Positions 53,156 through 62,273 of a DNA stretch of 64,000 bases are shown piece after piece; position 1 is the first letter of the stretch; every line of letters begins with the position of its first letter. This DNA comes from an uncultured Shimia sp. GTDB lineage: Bacteria; Pseudomonadota; Alphaproteobacteria; Rhodobacterales; Rhodobacteraceae. The stretch is taken from contig NZ_CAJXIV010000007.1 of assembly GCF_913054185.1 (NCBI RefSeq), positions 1 to 64,000 of the forward strand, given 5' to 3'. The notes under the pieces were generated by a model that did not search any database, was not told where the DNA came from, and saw only the letters and a list, made by a program, of their open reading frames with translations. Position numbers and translations under genes: made by a program.

Positions 53156-53620
53156 ATGACGCGCGCGGATGATTTGTTTTCTGTGTCGCCGGCATCTGCT
53201 GACGAGGAAAGCATTCTGCATGCGTCCTGCGTGTCCGACGGTGGTCGTGCAGTGCTAATTTGTGGGGCTTCTGGTCGTGGAAAGTCCGGGCTTGCACTTC
53301 AGTTGATGGCATATGGGGCCCAACTGGTTGCTGATGATCAAACCATTGTGCGCCAAAACGGTGAGCAACTGTTGGCGTCTGCACCTGACACAACAAGTGG
53401 GTTGATCGAGGCACGTGGGGTTGGGATCTTACGCGCGTTTCCTGTAAAAGGCGTGCCCCTACATTTGGTTGTGGACTTGGATCAAGTTGAAGGCCAAAGG
53501 CTACCTCATCCAAGGGATGTTCGCATTATGGGGCGGGCGTTACCGGTGATTTATGGCGTGGACGCTCCGTATTTTGCTGCTGCTGTATTGCAGTTTTTGC
53601 GCCACGGAAGGAACGCATAA
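53156..53620 (+). CDS. hprK: HPr kinase/phosphorylase, short alphaproteobacterial form
   Basis: 154 residues comprising only the C-terminal kinase domain. Walker A is CGASGRGKSG (36-45), followed by LVADDQTIVRQNG and GLIEARGVGILR, the HprK signature-like loop. The N-terminal domain of Gram-positive HprK is missing, as known in this class. It phosphorylates HPr on serine; the HPr encoded at 54944 has the right Ser49. It is encoded between chvG and rapZ. Confidence 0.9.
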   Translation: MTRADDLFSVSPASADEESILHASCVSDGGRAVLICGASGRGKSGLALQLMAYGAQLVADDQTIVRQNGEQLLASAPDTTSGLIEARGVGILRAFPVKGVPLHLVVDLDQVEGQRLPHPRDVRIMGRALPVIYGVDAPYFAAAVLQFLRHGRNA

Positions 53621-54541
53621 ATGACCGATGGAGATGCTCTGCTAGAAAAAGTCCCGCTGGTATTGCTGACGGGCCCCTCAGGTGCTGGTCGATCCACAGC
53701 GATTAAGGCGTTGGAAGATGCGGGGTTTGAAACTATTGACAATTTGCCGCTTGGCTTGCTGCCGCGTCTTTTGACAGGGCAGCCCCCGAAACGGCCTATG
53801 GCTCTCAGTTTGGATGTCCGCAATCGGGATTTTTCGCCAACTGCAATAATCGATGCGTTGGAACTGGTCGATGATCTGCCTAGAGTAGCACCTGAGTTAC
53901 TGTACCTGGATTGCCGTGCCGAAGTGTTACGGCGACGGTACAATGAAACCAGACGCAATCACCCGCTTGATCGCACGGAAGACCCAAACGATGGCATCGA
54001 AAGAGAGCTCACGCTTTTGGAAGATGTGCGCGCTCGTGCAACGGTTTTAATGGAAACGTCGGAATTGACGCCTCATGAGTTGCGTCATGCGGTGCAAAGC
54101 CGGTTTGCCCCGCAGAAGGATCAGGCGATTGGCATCACGGTTCAATCATTCAGCTACAAGCGCGGATTACCGCAAGGTGCGGATCTCGTGCTGGATTGCC
54201 GATTCTTGCACAATCCGCACTGGAAGAAAGAGCTGCGTGACATGGATGGCAGCGATGCGCCGGTAGGGACGTACATCGCCACGGATTCTGGGTATGATCC
54301 ATTTGTGAAGTCAATGCAGATGGTGTTAGAGCATACTCTGCCTGGCTATGTGCGAGAAGGCCGTAGTCACCTCCAGATCGCATTTGGTTGTACGGGAGGA
54401 AAACACCGCTCTGTTTTCATGGCCGAGACCATTGCCGAATCCCTTGCAAATAGGGGCTGGCGGGTGTCTATAAGACATCGCGAACTCAATCGGTACGCTG
54501 TGCTTGGCGCGCGTCCAAAGATCGCAGAAGATGGGGAATAG
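53621..54541 (+). CDS. rapZ: RNase adapter protein RapZ
   Basis: 306 residues with Walker A TGPSGAGRST (17-26), LPLGLLPRLL, DVRNRDFSP and the C-terminal FGCTGGKHRSVFMAETIAE and VSIRHREL typical of RapZ. It is a nucleotide-binding RNase E adapter in E. coli that tunes GlmS sRNA turnover; its role here is not known. Its ATG directly abuts the hprK stop and it is followed by the PTS IIA gene after 5 bases. Confidence 0.93.
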   Translation: MTDGDALLEKVPLVLLTGPSGAGRSTAIKALEDAGFETIDNLPLGLLPRLLTGQPPKRPMALSLDVRNRDFSPTAIIDALELVDDLPRVAPELLYLDCRAEVLRRRYNETRRNHPLDRTEDPNDGIERELTLLEDVRARATVLMETSELTPHELRHAVQSRFAPQKDQAIGITVQSFSYKRGLPQGADLVLDCRFLHNPHWKKELRDMDGSDAPVGTYIATDSGYDPFVKSMQMVLEHTLPGYVREGRSHLQIAFGCTGGKHRSVFMAETIAESLANRGWRVSIRHRELNRYAVLGARPKIAEDGE

Positions 54542-54546
54542 ATAGC

Positions 54547-54939
54547 TTGATTGGTATCGTGATCGTGGCACATGGTGGGCTGGCCAATGAGTATTTGGCA
54601 GCTATGGAACATGTCGTTGGCGCGCAAAATGGCGTCAGCGCTATTACCATTGAAGCCAACCATGATCGCGGGCAAAAGCAACGCGAAATCTGTGCGGCTG
54701 CGGACGCAGTTGACCACGGAGACGGGGTTGTTGTTGTTACTGATATGTTTGGCGGTTCGCCTTCAAATCTGAGCCTGCGCGCTTGTGCGCCCGCCAATCG
54801 GCGCATCCTTTATGGTGCAAATTTGCCAATGTTGATTAAGTTGGCCAAAAGCCGCCACCTCGATGTGGCCGATGCTGTTAGAGCGGCCCTGGAAGCCGGT
54901 CGCAAATATATTGATAGCCAAAATATTCAGACAGGGTAA
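54547..54939 (+). CDS. PTS mannose-family IIA component
   Basis: 130 residues from a TTG start (no ATG in reach; the frame matches the family from residue 1, MIGIVIVAHGGLANEY). The phospho-acceptor is His9. GDGVVVVTDMFGGSPSNLSLR and ANLPMLIKLA are family motifs. Together with HPr and HprK it belongs to the regulatory PTS of alphaproteobacteria, which carries phosphate rather than sugar. No permease IIB/IIC is present in the window. Confidence 0.88.
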   Translation: MIGIVIVAHGGLANEYLAAMEHVVGAQNGVSAITIEANHDRGQKQREICAAADAVDHGDGVVVVTDMFGGSPSNLSLRACAPANRRILYGANLPMLIKLAKSRHLDVADAVRAALEAGRKYIDSQNIQTG

Positions 54940-54943
54940 GCAG

Positions 54944-55222
54944 ATGAGTGATGTCATCCAACGCACGATGCAAATCGTGAATGAAAAAGGTCTGCATGCG
55001 CGGGCATCTGCAAAGCTGGTGGAAGTTGTAGAGGGCTTTGACGCTTCGGCAGAAGTGGCAAAGGATGGCTTGAGTGCTGGTGGAGACAGTATTATGGGAT
55101 TGCTGATGCTGGCGGCCTCTATAGGCACCAGTGTTGACGTGGAAACCAGCGGGCCAGATGCAAGGGCCTTGGCCGATGCCATTGAGGCGCTTGTCGCTGA
55201 CAAGTTTGGTGAAGGATTTTGA
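54944..55222 (+). CDS. ptsH: Phosphocarrier protein HPr
   Basis: 92 residues. The phospho-His is His18 (EKGLHARASAKLVE) and the HprK target serine is Ser49 (GGDSIMGLLML). ATG 54944 comes four bases after the IIA stop; the longer frame upstream overlaps that gene. HPr passes phosphate from EI (not in the window) to the IIA protein and, when Ser-phosphorylated, should signal to regulators. Confidence 0.92.
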   Translation: MSDVIQRTMQIVNEKGLHARASAKLVEVVEGFDASAEVAKDGLSAGGDSIMGLLMLAASIGTSVDVETSGPDARALADAIEALVADKFGEGF

Positions 55223-55249
55223 GTGTAGCTGCGGCATAGGAAGACAAAT

Positions 55250-56137
55250 TTGGTAGATACGGTGCCAGAAACGCAGGTTGGAAAACCGGCCAAAGAGGCG
55301 GAAGGTCAAATCTATGACCGCCGCACGTTGACCTATGCCAATTCCTTTGATGATCGATGGACGTCTTTTGCCATTCGCTCCATTGAGTGGGTGACGGGCA
55401 AACTAAAAATCCTGCGCATGGTCAACAAATTTGAGCGTGATAACGAGAAATACCGCGGCCAGAAATTCTGGCGAGGCGCGTTAAACGTTATGGGCATTGA
55501 GCTTACAACCCCAGTTGAGCAGTTGCAGAACATACCGTCTGATGGACCAGTTGTGTTTGTGGCCAACCACCCACACGGCATGGTTGATGGCATGATTTTC
55601 GCCGACCTCATTGGCCGTGTACGCCAAGACTATCGTATTCTGACACGATCAGTTCTGACTGGTCTGGATGAGGCGGCCTCTAGCTTTATGATCCCGGTGC
55701 CGTTCCCACATGATCCAGAAGCGCAGCGCAAAATGGTCGAAATGCGTGGAAAGGCGATGGCACACCTAAAAGAAGGCGGCGTTGTCGCGCTGTTCCCGTC
55801 CGGTGTTGTGATGAGCTCAGATACCTGGTTCGGCCCCGCGATTGAACAAGAGTGGAATGTGTTTACGGCTCAAATGATCCGGCGCTCCGGTGCCCGCGTC
55901 GTGCCCATTTTTTATCCAGGGCAGAACAGCCGTGCCTATCAAATTGCCAATAAGCTTTCACCGATACTTCGCCAAGGATTATTGCTGCATGAAATTGTGC
56001 GGTCCTGCAACAAGCCACAAGCACCGATTGTTGGAGCTCCACTGACAGATGATGAAATGGCGCGGCTACAAACAGATCCGCGTGGTTTCATGGCATGGTT
56101 GCGTCAACACACTTTGGAACTTGGCAAAAGCAGCTGA
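55250..56137 (+). CDS. Lysophospholipid/glycerol-phosphate acyltransferase family protein
   Basis: 295 residues from TTG, preceded by TAGGAAGA. The acyltransferase motif reads NHPHGMVDG (106-114), an H-x5-D variant seen in a PlsC-related group; FPSGVVMSS is a further block (about 184). There is no strong membrane anchor. It probably acylates a glycerol-phosphate or lysophospholipid at the membrane. It closes the chvI-ptsH gene run with a 27-base gap. Confidence 0.82.
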   Translation: MVDTVPETQVGKPAKEAEGQIYDRRTLTYANSFDDRWTSFAIRSIEWVTGKLKILRMVNKFERDNEKYRGQKFWRGALNVMGIELTTPVEQLQNIPSDGPVVFVANHPHGMVDGMIFADLIGRVRQDYRILTRSVLTGLDEAASSFMIPVPFPHDPEAQRKMVEMRGKAMAHLKEGGVVALFPSGVVMSSDTWFGPAIEQEWNVFTAQMIRRSGARVVPIFYPGQNSRAYQIANKLSPILRQGLLLHEIVRSCNKPQAPIVGAPLTDDEMARLQTDPRGFMAWLRQHTLELGKSS

Positions 56138-56154
56138 TCACGATCTCAGAAAGC

Positions 56155-56182
56155 AAAAGCGAGGCATCTGCCTCGCTTTTTT
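56155..56182. terminator. Bidirectional terminator between the acyltransferase and hbd genes
   Basis: AAAAGCGAGGCA (56155-56166) and TGCCTCGCTTTT (56169-56180) are perfect complements across two bases, flanked by T-rich sequence on each strand. It serves two convergent genes. Confidence 0.85.
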
Positions 56183-56190
56183 CGCTTGTG

Positions 56191-57066
56191 CTATCGCGTA
56201 GGGAGCGGTGTCTCTCCGCGGTAGTCATAAAAGCCCCGCTTCGTTTTACGCCCGAGCCATCCGGCTTCAACATATTTGGTTAGCAGCGGACAGGGGCGGT
56301 ATTTGGTGTCAGCCAGACCGTCATGTAGCACGTTCATGATGGCCAAGCATGTGTCCAGGCCGATAAAATCTGCCAGCTCAAGTGGTCCCATAGGGTGGTT
56401 CGCGCCAAGCTTCAGTGCGTTGTCAATAGAGGCAACATTACCGACACCTTCGTACAGCGTATAACACGCTTCGTTGATCATAGGGATCAGGATGCGGTTC
56501 ACGATAAAGGCTGGGAAATCTTCGGAGCTTGCGGCTGTCTTACCAAGGCGTTCCACAATGCCAAGGCATGATTGATATGTGTCCTCGTCTGTGGCGATAC
56601 CGCGGATCAACTCGACCAGCTTCATCATCGGAACCGGGTTCATGAAGTGGAACCCCATGAATCGCTCCGGACGGTCTGTACGAGAAGCCAGGCGCGTAAT
56701 GGATATGGACGACGTGTTGGAAGTCAGAAGCGTGTCCGGGCCGAGGTGCGGCTTCAAAGTATCAAAAATTTGATGTTTGATTTCTTCACGTTCGGTCGCG
56801 GCTTCGATGATAAGATCTGTCCCGCCAAGGGCAGGGAGCTCCAAGGTGGTTTGAATCCGACCCATTGCGGTGGCTTTTTCGTCAGCCGAAATCTTCTCGC
56901 GTTCAACTTGTCGTTCAAGATTTTTGTCGACCCGAGCGACAGCTGCTTCCAAGGCGTTCTGATTGATATCATTCAATAGAACATCGTACCCAGCAAGCGC
57001 CATGACATGCGCGATACCGTTGCCCATTTGGCCAGCTCCAACGACGCCAATCGACTTGATGTCCAT
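56191..57066 (-). CDS. 3-hydroxybutyryl-CoA dehydrogenase
   Basis: 291 residues. Rossmann motif GVVGAGQMGNGIAHV (7-21), TSNTSSISITRLA, the HFMNPVPMMKLVE catalytic-His segment and ANHPMGPLELADFIGLDT are typical of the short Hbd/PaaH group. It oxidises 3-hydroxyacyl-CoA with NAD, in short-chain fatty-acid, butanoate or phenylacetyl-CoA routes. ATG 57066 is used. It is near but not contiguous with etfBA. Confidence 0.92.
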   Translation of the reverse strand: MDIKSIGVVGAGQMGNGIAHVMALAGYDVLLNDINQNALEAAVARVDKNLERQVEREKISADEKATAMGRIQTTLELPALGGTDLIIEAATEREEIKHQIFDTLKPHLGPDTLLTSNTSSISITRLASRTDRPERFMGFHFMNPVPMMKLVELIRGIATDEDTYQSCLGIVERLGKTAASSEDFPAFIVNRILIPMINEACYTLYEGVGNVASIDNALKLGANHPMGPLELADFIGLDTCLAIMNVLHDGLADTKYRPCPLLTKYVEAGWLGRKTKRGFYDYRGETPLPTR

Positions 57067-57227
57067 AGTTGATATCCTCTCAAAATGTCTGGCCGACCAT
57101 ATGCCTGCGGGTGCGGAAGCTGCAAGAGGGCTGGGCCTCTAAAATTTGCCTCAAAGTAGCCCATTAGCTTTTTCGCAAGGGCTTTCGGCGATTCTCTCTC
57201 TTGGGTGAGAAAAGTAGTGGTGAGAAA

Positions 57228-58055
57228 ATGTCTTACGAAAAGATGTCGGGCACCGAGCTCAATTACGAGCCGTGCCAATATGGGGAATCGCGTCTATTGT
57301 TTCGCGGACCTAAAAAGGAGCTTGATGCTCCATTTGTTGCCTTTCTTGGGGGGACGGAAACCTATGGCAAATTTGTTCCACAGCCGTTTGTGAACCTGCT
57401 GGACGAGGCTCTGCCAATCAACTGTTTGAATTTTGGGTACGTAAATGCGGGCATTGACGCGTTCTTGGCGGAACCGTCTGTGCTGCACAATGCGCAGCAA
57501 TCTGACGTGACCGTGGTTCAAGTCATGGGTGCGCAGAACATGTCCAACAGGTACTACAAAGTACATCCACGCCGGAACGATCGTTTCATCGGCGCATCAA
57601 ACATGATGCAAATGGTGTTCAACGAAATTGACTTCAGCGAATTTCATTTTACACGGCACATGCTTGGCACGTTGTGTGCCCGTGCGCCGGATCGGTATGC
57701 GATGGTACGGGATGAACTCCGCATGGCGTGGAGCGCTCGCATGAAGCTGTTGCTGAACACAATTGGTGGCAAAATAGCATTGCTGTGGGTTGCGGATCAC
57801 GCGCCGGAAACAGCCATGGGCACCAGTGGTTTGGGTCCTGACCCATTGTTCGTTGACCGTCTCATGATCGAGGAACTGCGGCCTATGGTTGATGACGTTG
57901 TCGAAGTTGTGGTGAGTAAACAGGCGCAGGCTAAAGGGATGGAGGGCATGCAATGTACCGATATGGAACGGGTTGCAGCTCAGCGGATGTTGAATGTTGC
58001 GGCTCACCAGGAAACAGCTGACGCCCTCGAAAAGAGCCTGTCCAACTTGATTTGA
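57228..58055 (+). CDS. DUF6473 family protein, unknown function
   Basis: 275 residues. YEPCQYGESRLLFRGP and FVAFLGGTETYGKFVPQPFVNLL are a pattern I know from DUF6473 proteins of Rhodobacterales; the middle part has HPRRNDRFIGAS and LLWVADH. ATG 57228 follows GGTGAG and is preferred to a TTG at 57201. No signal peptide or membrane segment is seen. It might be related to polysaccharide export or sulfotransfer-type genes found near its homologues, but that is weak. Confidence 0.7.
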   Translation: MSYEKMSGTELNYEPCQYGESRLLFRGPKKELDAPFVAFLGGTETYGKFVPQPFVNLLDEALPINCLNFGYVNAGIDAFLAEPSVLHNAQQSDVTVVQVMGAQNMSNRYYKVHPRRNDRFIGASNMMQMVFNEIDFSEFHFTRHMLGTLCARAPDRYAMVRDELRMAWSARMKLLLNTIGGKIALLWVADHAPETAMGTSGLGPDPLFVDRLMIEELRPMVDDVVEVVVSKQAQAKGMEGMQCTDMERVAAQRMLNVAAHQETADALEKSLSNLI

Positions 58056-58077
58056 TGTGACGCAATTTACCAAAGAG

Positions 58078-58106
58078 AAAGGCCCGTCAAAGAGACGGGC
58101 CTTTTT
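58078..58106. terminator. Bidirectional terminator between the DUF6473 and etfA genes
   Basis: GGCCCGTC (58081-58088) pairs with GACGGGCC (58094-58101) with an AAAGA loop, extended by AAA/TTT and followed by TTTTT on the plus strand. It serves convergent genes. Confidence 0.85.
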
Positions 58107-58128
58107 GTGTTTGTCTGAAATGCGCGAC

Positions 58129-59058
58129 TTAGCCGAGTTTTTCAGTCAATGCGGGCACAGCCTCAAACAGATCTGCAACCAGCCCGAAGTCGGCCACCTG
58201 GAAGATAGGGGCTTCTTCGTCTTTGTTGATCGCGACGATGATCTTAGAGTCTTTCATACCTGCAAGGTGCTGAATGGCGCCGGAGATGCCTACGGCGATG
58301 TACAGCTCAGGTGCAACCACCTTGCCGGTCTGGCCAACCTGCCAGTCGTTTGGCGCGTAGCCGGAATCAACTGCCGCACGCGACGCACCAACAGCGGCGC
58401 CTAACTTGTCAGCGAGAGCTTCGATGATTTTGAAGTCATCCTCGGAGCCGACACCACGGCCTCCGGAAACAACCACACCAGCGGAGGTCAGTTCCGGGCG
58501 ATCGCTCGCAGCTACCTTGTCCTCAACCCACTCGGACAGGCCTGGGTTGTCGGCTGCGCCAGTGGTTTCCACGGACGCGGAACCACCTTCACCAGCGGCA
58601 TCGAACGTCGACGTACGGAAGGTGATGACTTTGGTTGCGTCGGAAGATTTCACAGTCTGGATCGCGTTGCCCGCGTAGATCGGACGCTCGAATGTGTCTG
58701 CGTCAACGACTGCAGTCACGTCAGACAGCACCATCACGTCCAAAAGCGCGGCCACGCGTGGCATCACATTTTTGGCGTCTGTGGTCGCAGGTGCCACGAT
58801 GTGGCTGTAGTTACCTGCTAGGGACACTATCAGGGCCGCTGTTGGCTCTGCCAAGCGGTGGCCCAAAGAGGGATCCTCAGCAACCAGAACTTTGGCCACA
58901 CCGTCGATTTTGGCAGCGGCTTCGCCTGCCGCGGCGGCGGATGCGCCAGCGGCCAGTACAGTCACGTCACCCAGTGCTTTGGAGGCCGACACAGCTTTGG
59001 CAGTGGCGTCCAGCGCCAAAACGCCATTGGTAACTTCTGCGAGAAGAAGAACAGCCAT
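58129..59058 (-). CDS. etfA: Electron transfer flavoprotein alpha subunit
   Basis: 309 residues. The C-terminal FAD domain has [41 protein letters not shown], then [28 protein letters not shown] and [22 protein letters not shown] takes electrons from acyl-CoA and related dehydrogenases. The start overlaps the etfB stop by one base (TAATG). Confidence 0.96.
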   Translation of the reverse strand: MAVLLLAEVTNGVLALDATAKAVSASKALGDVTVLAAGASAAAAGEAAAKIDGVAKVLVAEDPSLGHRLAEPTAALIVSLAGNYSHIVAPATTDAKNVMPRVAALLDVMVLSDVTAVVDADTFERPIYAGNAIQTVKSSDATKVITFRTSTFDAAGEGGSASVETTGAADNPGLSEWVEDKVAASDRPELTSAGVVVSGGRGVGSEDDFKIIEALADKLGAAVGASRAAVDSGYAPNDWQVGQTGKVVAPELYIAVGISGAIQHLAGMKDSKIIVAINKDEEAPIFQVADFGLVADLFEAVPALTEKLG

Positions 59059-59816
59059 TACACAGCCCCCGCTTCTTTGAGTTTCTCGACCAGCTCGTCT
59101 ACGGAACCAACAATGATGCCTGCGGCACGCTCAGACGGCTCGGAAGTTTTTACAACTTCCAGTCGCGGGGTGACATCCACGCCGTAATCGGCAGCGGTCT
59201 TCTCATCCAGCGGCTTTTTCTTGGCCTTCATGATGTTTGGCAGGGATGCATAGCGCGGCTCGTTGAGGCGCAGATCCACAGTGATGATGGTTGGGGTGTT
59301 GACCTTGATGGTCTGCAGGCCACCATCCACTTCGCGGGTCACAACTGCTTTGTCACCGTCGATATCGACCTCAGATGCGAAAGTCGCTTGCGACCAACCC
59401 AACAGGGCGGACAACATCTGGCCGGTGGCGTTCATGTCGTTGTCGATTGCCTGTTTGCCACAAAGAACGAGGCCTGGCTGTTCTTCCTCGACAATTTTGG
59501 CGAGGATTTTGGCAACGGCCAAAGGCTCAATATCTTGATCAACGCTGTCAGCTGCCACAACTAGGATCGCGCGGTCGGCGCCCATGGCGAGGGCGGTGCG
59601 CAGTGTTTCCTGAGCTTGCTTCACGCCGATGGAAACTGCGACGATTTCGTCCGCTTTGCCAGCTTCCTTCAGACGGATGGCCTCTTCAACGGCAATCTCA
59701 TCAAACGGGTTCATGGACATTTTTACATTGGCGAGATCGACACCTGTGCCGTCCGCTTTCACGCGGACCTTCACGTTGTAGTCAATCACGCGCTTGACAG
59801 GTACTAGTACCTTCAT
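59058..59816 (-). CDS. etfB: Electron transfer flavoprotein beta subunit
   Basis: 252 residues from ATG 59816 with GAGGAG nine bases before it. [61 protein letters not shown] (AMP-binding region) and [23 protein letters not shown]-like C-terminal segment are typical. It pairs with EtfA downstream. Confidence 0.96.
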   Translation of the reverse strand: MKVLVPVKRVIDYNVKVRVKADGTGVDLANVKMSMNPFDEIAVEEAIRLKEAGKADEIVAVSIGVKQAQETLRTALAMGADRAILVVAADSVDQDIEPLAVAKILAKIVEEEQPGLVLCGKQAIDNDMNATGQMLSALLGWSQATFASEVDIDGDKAVVTREVDGGLQTIKVNTPTIITVDLRLNEPRYASLPNIMKAKKKPLDEKTAADYGVDVTPRLEVVKTSEPSERAAGIIVGSVDELVEKLKEAGAV

Positions 59817-60003
59817 GGGCGTAGGACTCCTCAAAGTTTGTCAAAGCCGCCAAAGGCAGCTCATCGGAATGCTCTCACCGCGTTGATATAGTCTCATGCA
59901 CGGCTGAAACAGAGCAAAATCGTCACGTTTTGGGGCAACGACGTCGCGTATCAGCCTTTTCACGCCACGTTTTTTGCAAGAATGTTTCCGCGGCGCAGAA
60001 AAG

Positions 60004-60027
60004 TTACGTAAGGGAGATTTACGTCAA
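60004..60027. promoter_or_regulatory. Pair of ACGT-centred sites upstream of etfBA
   Basis: TTACGTAA (60004-60011) is a perfect 8-bp palindrome; TTTACGTCAA (60018-60027) is a near-copy of TTGACGTCAA/TTTACGTAAA-type sites. These resemble operators of regulators for branched-chain and fatty acid catabolism in proteobacteria. They lie about 190 bases upstream of etfB and 35 before the end of the cobalamin gene. Weak evidence. Confidence 0.3.
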
Positions 60028-60062
60028 GCGTTGTGTTGGCGCTAACGACGGCATTCAACCAA

Positions 60063-60635
60063 TCAGCGATTCGCGCCGGGTATCCAAAGAACATCAGACC
60101 GGCCGTCATCGTTGGCGACGCGAGCCGCCACAAAGAACCAATCGCTGAGGCGGTTGAGGTAGGTGATTGCGTTTGCGTTGATGTCTTCAGCCTGGGAAAG
60201 TTCGACTGACAGACGTTCGGCGCGGCGCGCTACTGTCCGGCAAAAATGTAGGTTTGCGGACAACGCGGAACCTCCTGGCAGGATGAAACTGCGTAGCGGA
60301 TCAAGTAGTGCGTTCATGGCATCAATTTCAGCTTCAAGCCGTTGAACTTGCGAGGCAACAATGCGCAGTGGTGGAAACTCAGCTTCGGCGTCTTTTGCCA
60401 TGTCCGGGCGACAAAGGTCTGCCCCCAGATCGAAAAGGTCATTTTGGACGCGGGCAAGGGCGGCATCCATTTCACCTTCAGAGTGGAGACGGGTCACTCC
60501 CAAAACGGAGTTCAACTCATCAGTGGTTCCATAAGCCGCTACTCGGGCATCATGTTTGGCAACACGGTTTCCATTACCCAACGCGGTAGTGCCTTTGTCG
60601 CCAGTGCGTGTGTAGATTTTGTTGAGAACAACCAT
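60063..60635 (-). CDS. Cob(I)yrinic acid a,c-diamide adenosyltransferase, PduO type
   Basis: 190 residues. KIYTRTGDKGTTALGNG (ATP-binding N-terminus), VAAYGTTDELNSVLG, RSFILPGGS and ARRAERL match the PduO/MMAB family. It makes adenosylcobalamin from cob(I)alamin and ATP. ATG 60635 follows GGAGG; the frame to 60665 overlaps the next gene and is rejected. It follows the HIG1 gene by four bases. Confidence 0.92.
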   Translation of the reverse strand: MVVLNKIYTRTGDKGTTALGNGNRVAKHDARVAAYGTTDELNSVLGVTRLHSEGEMDAALARVQNDLFDLGADLCRPDMAKDAEAEFPPLRIVASQVQRLEAEIDAMNALLDPLRSFILPGGSALSANLHFCRTVARRAERLSVELSQAEDINANAITYLNRLSDWFFVAARVANDDGRSDVLWIPGANR

Positions 60636-60639
60636 TTGC

Positions 60640-60843
60640 TTAGCCTCCGCTGCGTAGCCAGACAAAACCTACGATCAAAATGACCGCCACAAACTGCGCA
60701 ATCAAACGCAAGCGCATGATTTTGTTGGCGTGTTTTTTGTTAAACTCGCCACCTTTGGCAAACCCGCCAATGCCGACAAGCAAAATGAACAGGACAACAA
60801 GGCATGCTGCAGCAGCAAGCCAGAAAAGGGGATCATTGGCCAT
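60640..60843 (-). CDS. Twin-transmembrane HIG1-domain-like protein
   Basis: 67 residues with two helices (LFWLAAAACLVVLFILLVGIGGFAKGG and LIAQFVAVILIVGFVWL) joined by the loop KHANKIMRLRL. The loop NKIMRLRL/I resembles HIG1-domain proteins, which in bacteria associate with cytochrome oxidases. It is encoded four bases before the adenosyltransferase. The exact partner is unknown. Confidence 0.82.
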   Translation of the reverse strand: MANDPLFWLAAAACLVVLFILLVGIGGFAKGGEFNKKHANKIMRLRLIAQFVAVILIVGFVWLRSGG

Positions 60844-60922
60844 AAGGGACTCCGTTTTCAGCGATATTTCGGGTGTAACTTGTCATGGCTCAGAACTGAA
60901 CCACCTTTGACATGACGTCGCA

Positions 60923-61756
60923 TCAGCCTTTGGCTACCACCCAATCGAGCAACGTTGTCGGAAGTATGCGCCGCAGGCCGTTCATTAAATGGGCCGGGGC
61001 GGTGACGCGATAGCGGGCACGAGGACGTGGGGCTTCCAAGGCGTGGACCAGTTTTTTACAAACCGCCTCAGCCGGAAGCTCAAAGGGGTCCAGACCCTCA
61101 TTCTTTTCAGAGAATCGCTTAACCAATCCTTGTCGGTAATCCTCAGAGTAGGCGGAATTTTCCCAGTCGATCCACTCAAAAAACTGTTGGGCGTTGTTCT
61201 TACGCATGTCTGATGTGATTGGACCTGGCTGAATCAAACTCACATGGAGCGGGGTCTCTCGAAGCTCAATGCGGAGGCTGTCAGTTAGCCCTTCAAGCGC
61301 GTGCTTGCTCGCGACATAGGCACCGCGATAGCGCATGGCCACATAGCCCAGTACAGATGAATTTTGAACAATACGCCCGTGGCCCTGTGCGCGCATCACC
61401 GGGATCACTTGTCGGGTGAGGTCGTGCCACCCAACAACATTGCTTTCCATTAGGTCGCGAAGCGCATCGGTCGGCAGATCCTCCACGGCGCCGGGCATGC
61501 CACGTGCACCGTTATTGAACAAGGCGTCCAGAGTGCCACCGGTTGCCTTCAGTACCTCTTGGAGGCCGGAACGGATGCTATCGCTGTCGCGCAGTTCAAT
61601 CTGAGGGCTGTCAAAACCGTCCTCAATCAGGCGCGCACAATCGTCGGGGCTTCTGCAAGATGCGAACACATGCCATCCTCGAGAGCGTAGGCTATGAGCT
61701 GCTGCCAATCCGATGCCAGAGGAGCAGCCGGTAATCAAAACAGATCTTTGTGTCAT
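60923..61756 (-). CDS. Classical short-chain dehydrogenase/reductase
   Basis: 277 residues. TGCSSGIG (9-16) binds NAD(P); LFNNGARG replaces NNAG; catalytic Ser134 (QNSSV), Tyr147 and Lys151 (YVASK) are present. The C-terminus (DPFELPAEAVCKKLVHALEAPRPRARYRVTAP) is of the type seen in SDRs close to retinol/steroid-like or unassigned groups. It is cytosolic. The substrate is unknown. It ends 80 bases before the HIG1 gene. Confidence 0.88.
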   Translation of the reverse strand: MTQRSVLITGCSSGIGLAAAHSLRSRGWHVFASCRSPDDCARLIEDGFDSPQIELRDSDSIRSGLQEVLKATGGTLDALFNNGARGMPGAVEDLPTDALRDLMESNVVGWHDLTRQVIPVMRAQGHGRIVQNSSVLGYVAMRYRGAYVASKHALEGLTDSLRIELRETPLHVSLIQPGPITSDMRKNNAQQFFEWIDWENSAYSEDYRQGLVKRFSEKNEGLDPFELPAEAVCKKLVHALEAPRPRARYRVTAPAHLMNGLRRILPTTLLDWVVAKG

Positions 61757-61784
61757 TTCGTTCCCGTCTGTCCGGCTCTCTTAG

Positions 61785-62273
61785 TCAGTCGTCAGCTTCG
61801 TCTGCGCTGTCGGCGTTCAATTGGCCGTAGTTTTGTGCGCCAATTGCATCGTGTAGTTCAAGCTGCGTTTCAAGGAAGTCGATATGCCCCTGCTCGTCAT
61901 TGATCAACTCTTCAAAGAGCCCCATTGAGGCAAAATCCCCGGCGTCGGCGCAGTATTTTCGGGCTTCTGTATAGAGCGCTACGGCCTCCATCTCGGCTTC
62001 CAGGTCACAGGCCAGGGTTTCACGCACGTTTTCGCCAATGCGCAGTGGATCAAGTGTTTGCAAGTTGGGGTGACCTTCGAGGAAAATGATGCGGTCGATC
62101 AGCTTGTCCGCATGCTCCATTTCTTCGATACTCTCTTCGCGCATCTTTTTGGCAAGCTTGCCGTACCCCCAGTCCTTTTGGAGGCGGTAGTGCAGCCAAA
62201 ACTGGCTTACGGCGGTCAGTTCAACTCGCAGCGCTTTGTTGAGATACTCGATTACCTTTGGATCGCCCTTCAT
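61785..62273 (-). CDS. bfr: Bacterioferritin
   Basis: 162 residues. The ferroxidase ligands match canonical numbering: Glu18, Glu51, His54, Glu94, Glu127, His130; Met52 is the haem ligand. It stores iron as a 24-mer with haem between dimers. ATG 62273 follows AAGGAG. The start lies inside the end of the upstream bfd frame by 53 bases. Confidence 0.96.
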   Translation of the reverse strand: MKGDPKVIEYLNKALRVELTAVSQFWLHYRLQKDWGYGKLAKKMREESIEEMEHADKLIDRIIFLEGHPNLQTLDPLRIGENVRETLACDLEAEMEAVALYTEARKYCADAGDFASMGLFEELINDEQGHIDFLETQLELHDAIGAQNYGQLNADSADEADD

